Origin: Roseateles sp.
GTDB taxonomy: Bacteria > Pseudomonadota > Gammaproteobacteria > Burkholderiales > Burkholderiaceae_C
Direction: 5' to 3'
Length of the DNA: 64,000 bases
Assembly: GCF_019237615.1 (NCBI RefSeq)
Contig: NZ_JAFAGT010000086.1
Coordinates: 32,434 to 96,433 of the forward strand
This document shows positions 47,069-55,253 of the stretch, piece by piece. Numbering within the stretch: the stretch's first letter is position 1; each line of letters starts with the position of its first letter. The position numbers were made by a program, and so were the translations under genes. The notes under the pieces were generated by a model. It was given only the letters and a program-made list of their open reading frames with translations, was not told the DNA's origin and searched no databases.

Positions 47069-47572
47069 ATGACCAAGCGCCACAGCCTCGCCGCACTGGC
47101 CCTCGTGCTGGCCGCATCCGCCAGCTTCGCCGGCGACAAGGACTTCAGCATGGGCATTGAGGGCCACGGCCGCACCGAGGCCGCCGACGTGGGCCTGCCG
47201 GTCTATGCCGGCGCCGTGCCGTTCCGGGAAGGCGACGACGACAAGTCTGCCGTCACGCTGGGCGCCTGGGCCGGCAGGTTCGGGTTGAAGGTGCAGGCGC
47301 TGAAGTTCCGCACCGTCGCGTCGCCCGAGCGCGTGGCCAGCTTTTACGCCAAGGCCCTGGGCCGCTATGGCGACGTGCTGGACTGCCGAGACCCGGCCGC
47401 CCGTGTGAAGCCGCCCAAGGACTCCGACAAGCTCAGCTGCGACGGCCGCGAACCCAGGGCCGGCGACTACGAGTACCGCGTCGGCACGGCCAGGAGCTTC
47501 CGCGTCGTCAGCGTGAAGCGCGATGGCGACGGCGCGCGCTTCGACCTGGCGCAGGTGGACCTGCGCTTCTGA
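47069..47572 (+). CDS. Small exported hypothetical protein
   Basis: 167 residues. The signal peptide (LALVLAASASFAGDK) is followed by a conserved-looking core DVGLPVYAGAVPFREGDDD, VQALKFRTVASPERVASFYAKALG and VLDCRD with SCDG, whose two cysteines could bond. I recognise the pattern from Burkholderiales hypothetical proteins but know no function. Start 47069 is preceded by AGGAG. The transporter promoter begins directly after its stop. Confidence 0.75.
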   Translation: MTKRHSLAALALVLAASASFAGDKDFSMGIEGHGRTEAADVGLPVYAGAVPFREGDDDKSAVTLGAWAGRFGLKVQALKFRTVASPERVASFYAKALGRYGDVLDCRDPAARVKPPKDSDKLSCDGREPRAGDYEYRVGTARSFRVVSVKRDGDGARFDLAQVDLRF

Positions 47573-47630
47573 GTGGCGATATTCCGCCACAGACGGCGAC
47601 TGGTCGCGCAAATGCGGCGAAAATCCGCCG
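47573..47630 (+). promoter_or_regulatory. Two equal dyads, candidate activator-binding sites for the transporter gene
   Basis: GTGGCG-N6-CGCCAC (47573-47590) and CGGCG-N6-CGCCG (47615-47630) are both built on GGCG-N6-CGCC, with spacers ATATTC and AAAATC. Their centres are 41 bp apart, close to four helical turns. They lie about 125 and 85 bp upstream of the expected start from the sigma-54-type promoter. Confidence 0.55.
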
Positions 47631-47683
47631 ATTCCGCGCCCAAATATGCCCGCGCCACCCTGGGGCGGCGGTGCGCACGAACT

Positions 47684-47699
47684 TGGCACGCAAGCTGCT
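47684..47699 (+). promoter_or_regulatory. Sigma-54-type promoter of the MFS transporter gene
   Basis: TGGCACG-N4-CTGCT matches TGGCACG-N4-TTGCW except for one base, with exact spacing between the -24 GG and -12 GC. The transporter ATG is 31 bp downstream. A sigma-54 activator gene lies nearby at 50933. Confidence 0.7.
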
Positions 47700-47729
47700 C
47701 ATCCTGGTGCACATCACCCAGGAGACAGC

Positions 47730-49067
47730 ATGTCCGCGATCCATCCCGGCAGCGCCGCACGCCCCGCGTCGGCGCCCGACCCCATCGAATTCAAGCGCGT
47801 CAAGGCCATCTTCATCGGCTCCATCGGCAACCTCGTCGAGTGGTACGACTTCTACTGCTACGCGGCCTTCTCGCTCTACTTCGCGTCGTCCTTCTTCCCG
47901 TCCAGCGACCCGGTGGCGCAGTCGCTGTCCACCGCGGGCATCTTCGCGCTGGGCTTCTTCATCCGCCCCATAGGCGGCCTGCTGTTCGGCTACATCGGCG
48001 ACCGCCATGGCCGGCGTCTGGCGCTGATGACCTCCGTCACGCTGATGTGCGGCGGTTCGCTTCTGATCGCCTGCTCGCCCACCTATGCCGCCGTGGGCGC
48101 ATGGGCGCCGGCCATCCTGCTGACCGCCCGCCTGCTGCAAGGCCTGAGCCTGGGTGGCGAGTACGGGTCGAGTGCGACCTACCTGTCCGAGATGGCCACG
48201 TCCAAGCACCGCGGTTTCTACTCCAGCTTCCAGTACGTGACGCTGATCGGCGGCCAGCTGACGGCGCTGGTCGTGCTGCTGGTGCTGCAGAACTTCGTGC
48301 TCGACGCCGCCCAGCTCAAGGCCTGGGGCTGGCGCATCCCCTTCTTCATCGGCGCGCTGCTGGCCGTCGTGGCGCTGATCATGCGTTCCGACCTGCCCGA
48401 GACCAAGGCCTTCGAGGCTCATCGCAGCAAGCATGGCAAGGACCGCATGGGCGGCTTCAAGCTGCTGCTGCAGCACCCGCGTGAATGCCTCATCGTCATC
48501 GGCCTGACCATGGGCGGCACGCTGGCCTTCTACGTCTACACGACCTACATGCAGAAGTTCCTGAAGCTGTCGGTGGGCCTCACGGACGCGCAGACGACGG
48601 CCGTGTCCGCCGGCACGCTGGTGTTCGCCGCGCTGCTGCAGCCCCTGTACGGTGCGCTGTCGGACCGCATCGGCCGCAAGCCGCTGCTGCTGGGCTTCGC
48701 CGTCCTGGGGACGCTGTTCACCGTGCCGCTGCTGACCGCCATCCAACATGCGCAAGGCCCCTGGCAGGCTTTCGGCCTGATCGCCTGCGCCTGGCTCATC
48801 GTCAGCGGCTACACGTCCATCAACGCGGTCGTGAAGGCCGAGCTGTTCCCGGCCTCCATCCGCGCCACCGGCGTGGGCGTGCCGTACGCGATCGCCGTGT
48901 CGGTGTTCGGCGGCACGGCCGAGTACATCGCGCTGTGGTTCAAGCAGCAGGGCATGGAAAGCGGCTTCTATTGGTACGCTACCGCGGTGATCGCCTGCTC
49001 GCTGCTCGTCTATCTGTTGATGCGAGACACCCGCCGGCATTCGAGGATTGATGCCGAAGCTGCCTGA
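47730..49067 (+). CDS. MFS dicarboxylate transporter (MHS family, KgtP-like)
   Basis: 445 residues with about 12 membrane segments. The MHS signature GSIGNLVEWYDFYCYAAFS, the loop GDRHGRRLAL and LQGLSLGGEYG stretch are characteristic of alpha-ketoglutarate and related dicarboxylate symporters. Start ATG 47730, with GGAGA upstream. It is followed by a histidine kinase and a sigma-54 activator, the layout known for MifS/MifR-type control of C5-dicarboxylate uptake in Pseudomonas; substrate is therefore inferred. Confidence 0.85.
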   Translation: MSAIHPGSAARPASAPDPIEFKRVKAIFIGSIGNLVEWYDFYCYAAFSLYFASSFFPSSDPVAQSLSTAGIFALGFFIRPIGGLLFGYIGDRHGRRLALMTSVTLMCGGSLLIACSPTYAAVGAWAPAILLTARLLQGLSLGGEYGSSATYLSEMATSKHRGFYSSFQYVTLIGGQLTALVVLLVLQNFVLDAAQLKAWGWRIPFFIGALLAVVALIMRSDLPETKAFEAHRSKHGKDRMGGFKLLLQHPRECLIVIGLTMGGTLAFYVYTTYMQKFLKLSVGLTDAQTTAVSAGTLVFAALLQPLYGALSDRIGRKPLLLGFAVLGTLFTVPLLTAIQHAQGPWQAFGLIACAWLIVSGYTSINAVVKAELFPASIRATGVGVPYAIAVSVFGGTAEYIALWFKQQGMESGFYWYATAVIACSLLVYLLMRDTRRHSRIDAEAA

Positions 49068-49105
49068 CACCCAACCCCCGGCCCAGCGGGTACGCTGGTC
49101 CGCTG

Positions 49106-50923
49106 ATGCGTGAAGCGTTCAAACGCCCCCGCTGGCAACGCAGCCTCGCGTTGCTGGCGCTGGTGCTGCTGGGCGGCGCGGCGGTGGCCTATGCGGCCTG
49201 GCGCCTGTCGCTGGACCTGGCCCTGGCGCAGACCCGCGACGACGCCCAGCGCCATCTGCGCTTCGTTGCCCATGAGCTGACCGGCGCGCTGGACAAGTAC
49301 GAGGCCTTGCCGCAGGTGCTGGCCCGCCATCCGGCGTTGGCCGGACTGCTGGCCGAGCCGGCCTCGAAGGCGCGGGTGGCCGACGTCAATGCGCTGCTCG
49401 AGGGCGTGGCCCGTGACGCCGCCGCCGCGGCCATCTTCCTCATCGACGCCAGGGGCCAGACGCTGGCCTCCAGCAACTGGCGCGACGCCCAGACCTTCGT
49501 CGGCCAGAACTACGCCTACCGGCCCTATTTCCGTGGCGCCATGGCCAGCGGCGGCGGCCATTTCTACGCGCGCGGCTCCACCACCGGCACGCCGGGCTAC
49601 TTCATCGCCCACCGCCTGGCCGGGCCGGTGCCAGGCGTCGTGGTGCTGAAGGTGTCGCTGGAAGAGATGGAGGCCAACTGGGCGCGCAGCCCCGGCGAGC
49701 TGATGCTGGCCGATGCGCGCGGCGTCGTCTTCCTGGCCAGCCGGCCGGAGTGGAAATACCGCACGCTGCAGTCTCTGTCCGCAGCCGCGCGCGCCGAGCT
49801 GCACGATACGCAGCAGTATGGCGACCTGCCGCTGCCGCCCCTGGCACGCGAGCCCGTCCAGGCGCTGACGGGGCAGCGCGTCGAGCGCATCACCACCGCG
49901 TCCGCGAAGCCGCGCGTGCTCGTCGCCGAGCAGCCGGTGGAGGGGCGCGGCTGGACGCTGCTGTCCTTCACCGAGATCCGCGGCGCCGAGCAGATCGCCG
50001 CCGGCCGCGCCTGGGCCGCCGCGCTGGGCTGGGTGTCGCTGCTGCTGCTGCTGGCCTATCTGCAGCTGCGCCGCCGCCGCGCCCGGGAGCGCCTGGCGGC
50101 CCAGGGCGAGCTGCGCGCCGCCTACGACAGCCTGGAGGCGCGTATCGCCGAGCGCACGCAGGAGCTGCAGGCGCGCGTGGACGAGCTGCACCGCACCGAG
50201 AAGGCCCTGCGCGCGACGCAGGACGAGCTGGTGCAGGCCGGCAAGCTGGCCGTTCTGGGGCAGATGGCCGCCAGCATCACGCACGAGATCAACCAGCCGC
50301 TGGCGGCGCTGCGGGCGCTGAACGACAACGCCCGCGTCTTCCTCGAGCGCGGCATGCAGGCCGATGCGGAGGGCAACCTGGAGGCCATCGCGCAGCTGAC
50401 CCAGCGCATCGCCGCCATCGTGGCCCAGCTGAAGGGCTTTGCGCGCCGCGACGAGCTGCGCGTGCAGCCCGTGCAGGTGGCCGCGGCCTTCCAGGCGGCG
50501 CTGGCCCTGGTCGGCGCCGAGGCGCGCCGCCGGCACGTCAGGCTGGACTGCCCGCCGGTGCCCGACGCGCTGGCCGTGCTGGGTCAGCAGGTGCGCATAG
50601 AGCAGGTGCTGGTCAACCTGCTGCGCAACGGCATAGACGCCAGCGCGGAGCAGGGCGGCGGCGTGGTCACGCTGCGGGCCGAGGTGGAGGCCGGCCAGGC
50701 GCTGCTGCGCGTTACCGACGACGGCCCCGGCCTCGGCGACGCGGTGCTGGCCCGCCTGTTCGAGCCCTTCTTCACCACCAAGCGGCGCGGCGAGGGCCTG
50801 GGCCTGGGGCTGTCCATCTCGGCGTCCATCGCCAACGCGCTGGGCGGCTCGCTGCAGGGGCTGAACCGACCCGAGGCGGAAGGAGGCGGTGCCCAGTTCA
50901 CGCTTCGCCTGCCCCTCGCCTGA
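49106..50923 (+). CDS. DctB-like sensor histidine kinase
   Basis: 605 residues: a membrane helix near 14-34, a periplasmic sensor domain resembling the double-PAS DctB sensor (DARGQTLASSNW, PYFRGAMASGGGHFYARGS), a second helix near 305-325, a coiled coil, and the kinase core. The phosphorylated histidine is about residue 393 in SITHEINQPLA; the ATP-binding N, G1 and G2 boxes are present (NLLRNGIDAS, DDGPGLG, GLGLGLSI). It pairs with the response regulator 9 bp downstream. Confidence 0.9.
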   Translation: MREAFKRPRWQRSLALLALVLLGGAAVAYAAWRLSLDLALAQTRDDAQRHLRFVAHELTGALDKYEALPQVLARHPALAGLLAEPASKARVADVNALLEGVARDAAAAAIFLIDARGQTLASSNWRDAQTFVGQNYAYRPYFRGAMASGGGHFYARGSTTGTPGYFIAHRLAGPVPGVVVLKVSLEEMEANWARSPGELMLADARGVVFLASRPEWKYRTLQSLSAAARAELHDTQQYGDLPLPPLAREPVQALTGQRVERITTASAKPRVLVAEQPVEGRGWTLLSFTEIRGAEQIAAGRAWAAALGWVSLLLLLAYLQLRRRRARERLAAQGELRAAYDSLEARIAERTQELQARVDELHRTEKALRATQDELVQAGKLAVLGQMAASITHEINQPLAALRALNDNARVFLERGMQADAEGNLEAIAQLTQRIAAIVAQLKGFARRDELRVQPVQVAAAFQAALALVGAEARRRHVRLDCPPVPDALAVLGQQVRIEQVLVNLLRNGIDASAEQGGGVVTLRAEVEAGQALLRVTDDGPGLGDAVLARLFEPFFTTKRRGEGLGLGLSISASIANALGGSLQGLNRPEAEGGGAQFTLRLPLA

Positions 50924-50932
50924 GAATCCCGC

Positions 50933-52306
50933 ATGGCCTGGACCCAACCTTCCGATGTGCTGCTCGTCGAAGACGACGAGCATGTGCGCCTGGCGACGAT
51001 GCAGAGCCTGCGCCTGGCCGGCCTGCAAGCCCATGGCGTGGATTCCGCGGAGGCCGCGCAGGCCTGGCTGAAGCCCGGCTTCGCCGGCGTCGTCGTCTGC
51101 GACGTGCAGTTGCCCGGCGACAGCGGCCTGCAGCTGCTGCACGTGCTGCGCGAGCAGGATCCGGAGCTGCCGGTCATTCTCGTCACCGGCCACGGTGACA
51201 TCGGCATGGCCGTCGAGGCCATGCGCGACGGCGCCTGGGACTTCATCGAGAAGCCCTTCTCGGCCGAGCATTTCGTCGAGGTCGTGCGCCGGGCGCTGGC
51301 GCAGCGCCGTCTGGTGCTGGAGAACCGCCGGCTCAAGGCCCAGCTGGAGGATCAAAGAGGCGGCGGCCCGGCTGACGGGCTGCTGGGCGCCAGCGCCGCG
51401 ATGGAGCAGGTGCGCACGCTGATCAACACCCTGGGCCCGGCGCGGGTCGACGTGCTCATCCATGGTGAGACCGGCGCGGGCAAGGAGGTCGTCGCCCGCG
51501 CGTTGCACGCGGCCAGCGGCGCGCGTGGCGCCTTCGTCGCGATCAACTGCGGCGCGCTGCCGGAGAGCGTGTTCGAGTCGGAAATCTTCGGCGCCGAGGC
51601 CGGGGCCTACACGGGTGCCAACAAACGCCGCATCGGCAAGCTGGAGTTCGCCGGAGACGGCACGGTCTTCCTCGACGAGATCGAATCCATGCCGCTGGCC
51701 CTGCAGGTCAAGATGCTGCGCGTGCTGCAGGAGCGCAGCGTGGAGCGCTTGGGCGCCAACACGGCCCATCCGCTGGCCTGCCGCATCGTCGCCGCAACCA
51801 AGGCGGACCTGCTGGCGCTGGCGCGGGAGGGGCGCTTCCGCGAGGACCTGTTCTACCGCCTGGACGTGGCCAGCCTGATGCTGCCGCCGCTGCGCCAGCG
51901 CCGCGAGGACATCCCGCTGCTGCTGGGCCATTTCTGCGCCCAGGCGGCCGAGCGCCTGCAGCGGCCGTTGCCGGTCTGGAGCGCCGCCCAGCTCGCCGCC
52001 TGGCAGGCACGCGACTGGCCGGGCAATGTGCGCGAGCTGCGCAACTTTGCGGAGCGCTGGGTGCTGGGCCTGGTCAACGAGGCGCCGCCGCCAGCGACGC
52101 CGGCCGCCAGCGGAGCGGCCGTGCTGCCGCAGGCGCCGCTGGACGAAGCGCTCGCCGCCGTCGAGCGGCAGTGGATCGTGCAAGCCCTGCGGGAGAGCGG
52201 CGGCAATGTCGCCAAAGCCGGCGAGCGCCTGGGCCTGGCGCGCAAGACGCTGCACGACCGCATCCGCCGCCTGGGGCTGGACGCGGACGCCTACCGCGGC
52301 CCCTGA
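50933..52306 (+). CDS. DctD-like sigma-54-dependent response regulator
   Basis: 457 residues: receiver domain with phosphoacceptor D57 (VVCDVQLPG), AAA+ activator domain with GETGAGKE (about 178-185) and the GAYTGA loop (usual GAFTGA with Phe to Tyr), and a Fis-type C-terminal helix-turn-helix ending KTLHDRIRRLG. It should activate RpoN promoters, most likely that at 47684. A 9-bp hairpin follows at 52333. Confidence 0.92.
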   Translation: MAWTQPSDVLLVEDDEHVRLATMQSLRLAGLQAHGVDSAEAAQAWLKPGFAGVVVCDVQLPGDSGLQLLHVLREQDPELPVILVTGHGDIGMAVEAMRDGAWDFIEKPFSAEHFVEVVRRALAQRRLVLENRRLKAQLEDQRGGGPADGLLGASAAMEQVRTLINTLGPARVDVLIHGETGAGKEVVARALHAASGARGAFVAINCGALPESVFESEIFGAEAGAYTGANKRRIGKLEFAGDGTVFLDEIESMPLALQVKMLRVLQERSVERLGANTAHPLACRIVAATKADLLALAREGRFREDLFYRLDVASLMLPPLRQRREDIPLLLGHFCAQAAERLQRPLPVWSAAQLAAWQARDWPGNVRELRNFAERWVLGLVNEAPPPATPAASGAAVLPQAPLDEALAAVERQWIVQALRESGGNVAKAGERLGLARKTLHDRIRRLGLDADAYRGP

Positions 52307-52332
52307 TACGCCGATGTGACATGGCGATGAAG

Positions 52333-52356
52333 CCGGGGCCCGGCGCGGGGCCCCGG
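52333..52356 (+). terminator. GC hairpin after the response regulator gene
   Basis: Perfect 9-bp stem CCGGGGCCC / GGGCCCCGG with a 6-base loop, 26 bp past the stop codon and before the next gene. Without a T-run. Confidence 0.5.
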
Positions 52357-52424
52357 TTGCGTGGTGCACGGCGGCGAGGCGCGTCGATAACGTCGCGGGC
52401 TTTGCGCTGCCCCCTGCGATCACC

Positions 52425-54689
52425 ATGATGCTTCGCTCCGCCCCGCTCGCCTGCGCCCGCCGCTGGCACCCCATTGCGCTGGCCTGCCTGGCCGCTGCGC
52501 CGCTGTCGGCCCAGGCCGCGAACTTCTCGATCACCAGCCCGTCCACCACGGCGCAGAGCCTGGGCGCCTCGCAGACCGGCAGCGTCGCCGCCGGCGCCTC
52601 GCTGGCCGTCTCTGGCTCCACGGTCGCCGTGACGGTCACCGGCAACAACGCCAGCCTCAGCAACCTCGGCACGATCACGCAGACCGGCAGCGGCCGCGTC
52701 ATCCGTGACAACACCGGCGTGACCAGCCTCGTCGTCACCAACGGCAGCACGACGAACGCGACCGCGCTGATGCAGGCGGCCGACGCCGACGTCATCCAGA
52801 TGAACAAGAGCCCGGCCAGCGTCGTGCTGCACAACTACGGGCAGATGATCTCGCTGAACGCGTCGGCGGCCGGCAACCAGGTGGTGGACTTCAACGCCAT
52901 CGCCAGCGGCAGCAACGTCGTCAACAACTACGCCGGCGCGCTGATGAAGTCCTACGAGGCCGACGCGGTGCGGCCGGGCGTCAACGGCGTCGTCAACAAC
53001 TGGGGCACCATCCTGTCGATCACGACGACGGGCTCCAGCAGCGACGGCATCGACGGCCAGGCCAACTCCGGCATCCAGATCGTCAACGCCGGCCTGGTGC
53101 AGGGCGGCCGCCACGGCATCACCGGCGGCCAGGACACGGCGGCGCTGCCCTACACGATGTCGATCACCAACCAGGCTGGCGGCGTCATCCAGGGCGACAA
53201 CGGCTCCGGGCTGAACCTCGACGGCTTCAACGGCCTGCAGGTCGTGACCGTCCACAACGCCGGCACCATCGTCGGCCGCGGCGTCACGGGCGACGGCGAC
53301 GGCGTGGACGTCGATGGCGTCGTCATGCTGACCAACACGGCCACCGGCGTCATCCGCTCGGCCAACTCCTTCAGCGCCGTGGCGTCGGGGCTGGCCTACA
53401 GCGAGGGCATCTCGGTGGGCGGCGGCAGCATCACCAACGCCGGCCTCATCGAAGGCCTGGTGGCCGCCGGCAACACCAACGCGGTGGGCCGCGGCATCTC
53501 GCTGGTGGGCAACGACATCGCGGGGGGGCGGCGCGAGGCCCTCTACGCGAACGCCATCGTCGTCAACCAGGCCGGCGGCGTCATCCGTGGCCAGAGCGAT
53601 GCGGCCATCTACGCCGGCGGCCTGAACGGCAGCGGCCGCACGGTCAGCATCCACAACGATGCCGGCGCGACGCTGCTGGGCGGCGCCGGCAGCGCGGCCA
53701 TCGTCGTCAGCAACGACTACGCCACGACCATCGTCAATCGCGGCCTCATCGACGGCAGCGCCAGCGGACGCGCCATCCAGCTCGGCAGCGGCCAGAACAG
53801 CGTCACCATCGCCGGCGGCCAGGCCCAGGTGCTGGGCCGCATGGACGGCGGTTCCGGCGGCGCCAACAGCCTGCGCATCGACCCGGGCGCGGGCCAGGGC
53901 TTCGCCTATGCGTCGTCGCTGTCGAACTTCGCCGTCGTGCAGATCGCCAGCGGCCGCGTCGTGCTGAGCGGCGAGAACCACTACACCGGCAAGACCGTCG
54001 TCGCCAGCGGTGCGGCGCTGGAGCTGGCCGGCGCCCAACGCCTGGACCCTGTCGGCGCGCTGGAACTGGCCGGTGGCCAGCTGGTGCTGGGCGGTGACCA
54101 GAGCTTGGCCACACTGGTGCTGAGTGCCAGCTCCACCATCGCCCTCGGCAGCTCGACGCTGAGCTTCGGCGCGCTGGGCGACGTCGCCGCCGGCGCGGCG
54201 CTGGCCGTCAGCGGCAGCGGCGGCTACGCGTTGCGCTTCAGCGGCAACCAGTTGGGCGACGCCAGCTTCCAGAGCCTGCTGGCCGGCCTGACCATCAACG
54301 GCGAGCACGCCACCGCGTCCTTCGACGGCGTCTACACGGGCATCAGCGCGGTGCCGGAGCCGGCGTCGACGCTGATGCTGGCCCTGGGCCTGGCGGTGCT
54401 GGCGTTCAGGCGCCGCGCCGCGCTGCGCTGCGCGGCTGAAGGGCGGCGGCGGCTCAGGCCCGCTGGCAGGTGGTGCCTCATGTCATCCGGCTTGCAGGCT
54501 GGATGGCCTTCGGCATGCGTCGGACAGGCCGCAGGCCTGTCCTCGGTCGCGGCTCAGTCCTTCCCGCCGTCCAGCAGCGCGTCGCGCAGCTGCGCATCCG
54601 CCGGCGACTCACCGAACCAGATGCGCAGCACCAGCGTGAAGAACTCGTCGTCGCCGACGGGTTCTCCCTGGGGCTGGCCCTGGATGTAG
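52425..54689 (+). CDS. Large PEP-CTERM protein with autotransporter-like repeats and an abnormal C-terminal extension
   Basis: The frame encodes 754 residues. A signal peptide (LAAAPLSAQAANF) is followed by many repeats of the type VHNAGTIVGRG, ITNAGLIEGL and VVNQAGGVIRGQ, as in beta-helical autotransporter passengers. The PEP-CTERM signal begins VPEPAS at residue 643 and ends in FRRRAALRC near 665. Normally the protein stops there, but this frame runs on about 90 residues through a hairpin (54522-54542) and antisense into the chalcone-isomerase-like gene. A TGA at 54437-54439 in another frame suggests a lost stop by a single-base deletion, or a sequencing error. Confidence 0.7.
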   Translation: MMLRSAPLACARRWHPIALACLAAAPLSAQAANFSITSPSTTAQSLGASQTGSVAAGASLAVSGSTVAVTVTGNNASLSNLGTITQTGSGRVIRDNTGVTSLVVTNGSTTNATALMQAADADVIQMNKSPASVVLHNYGQMISLNASAAGNQVVDFNAIASGSNVVNNYAGALMKSYEADAVRPGVNGVVNNWGTILSITTTGSSSDGIDGQANSGIQIVNAGLVQGGRHGITGGQDTAALPYTMSITNQAGGVIQGDNGSGLNLDGFNGLQVVTVHNAGTIVGRGVTGDGDGVDVDGVVMLTNTATGVIRSANSFSAVASGLAYSEGISVGGGSITNAGLIEGLVAAGNTNAVGRGISLVGNDIAGGRREALYANAIVVNQAGGVIRGQSDAAIYAGGLNGSGRTVSIHNDAGATLLGGAGSAAIVVSNDYATTIVNRGLIDGSASGRAIQLGSGQNSVTIAGGQAQVLGRMDGGSGGANSLRIDPGAGQGFAYASSLSNFAVVQIASGRVVLSGENHYTGKTVVASGAALELAGAQRLDPVGALELAGGQLVLGGDQSLATLVLSASSTIALGSSTLSFGALGDVAAGAALAVSGSGGYALRFSGNQLGDASFQSLLAGLTINGEHATASFDGVYTGISAVPEPASTLMLALGLAVLAFRRRAALRCAAEGRRRLRPAGRWCLMSSGLQAGWPSACVGQAAGLSSVAAQSFPPSSSASRSCASAGDSPNQMRSTSVKNSSSPTGSPWGWPWM
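54522..54542 (-). terminator. Hairpin after the chalcone-isomerase-like gene
   Basis: Perfect 9-bp stem GGACAGGCC / GGCCTGTCC with loop GCA, immediately past the minus-strand stop at 54554. It lies within the extended PEP-CTERM frame on the other strand. Confidence 0.55.
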
Positions 54690-55153
54690 AACTGCGTGCC
54701 CTTGCCGGGGATGAAGTCCATCGCGAAGCTGTCACCGGGGGCCAGCTTGGGCTTGCCCGAGAAGATCTCGATGAGACGGGTCGTGGCCAGCGTGTGGCGG
54801 GTCATCTGCTGGCCGGGCGTGTTGTCGCTCATGCCGCGCAGGAACAGCCGGCCCAGCTCGGTGCCCTGCAGCTCGCGCAGCGCCGTGAACTGCAGGCGCT
54901 TGGGGCCGGGCAGCGCGAGCAGCTCCGCCGGCGTGGCGGCGCGCTTGGCCGTGTAGAGGGCCATGTCGTAGGCCTTGAACACCAGCCGCACCCGCGTGCC
55001 CTTGCCGTTGAGCTGCAGCGCACTGCCGCCCAGCTGGGCCGTGGGGTCGAACTTGTGCACCGTCGTGGCGGCGCCGGCCTGCAGGCACAGGGCCGTGCCG
55101 GCGATCAGGGTGGCCCGGCGGGCGTGCGTGGCCAGGGCTTGCAGCTGAGTCAT
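54554..55153 (-). CDS. Exported chalcone isomerase-like protein
   Basis: 199 residues with a signal peptide (LIAGTALCLQAGAATT). The body resembles bacterial chalcone-isomerase-like proteins: KAYDMALYTAKRAATP, GMSDNTPGQQM and GDDEFFTLVLRIWFGESPAD near the end. The enzyme activity of plant chalcone isomerases has not been shown for these bacterial forms, and the residues of the active site cannot be confirmed by eye. Start 55153 has GGAGA upstream. Same strand as and 100 bp after the RlmN paralogue. Confidence 0.8.
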   Translation of the reverse strand: MTQLQALATHARRATLIAGTALCLQAGAATTVHKFDPTAQLGGSALQLNGKGTRVRLVFKAYDMALYTAKRAATPAELLALPGPKRLQFTALRELQGTELGRLFLRGMSDNTPGQQMTRHTLATTRLIEIFSGKPKLAPGDSFAMDFIPGKGTQFYIQGQPQGEPVGDDEFFTLVLRIWFGESPADAQLRDALLDGGKD

Positions 55154-55253
55154 GTCTTCTCCAGTGGAACGTCTTCTCGCATCGCTGATGCGGGTGCATT
55201 CTGCTGGGGGCGGCGGGTCACGCCTGTCGCCGATTGCGGTGGCTTGGCCCCGG

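Noticed and set aside
53000..54000. Repeated short motifs in the PEP-CTERM gene considered as a CRISPR or DNA repeat array
   Set aside because: The repetition is at protein level (beta-helix turns) and the DNA units vary in length and sequence.
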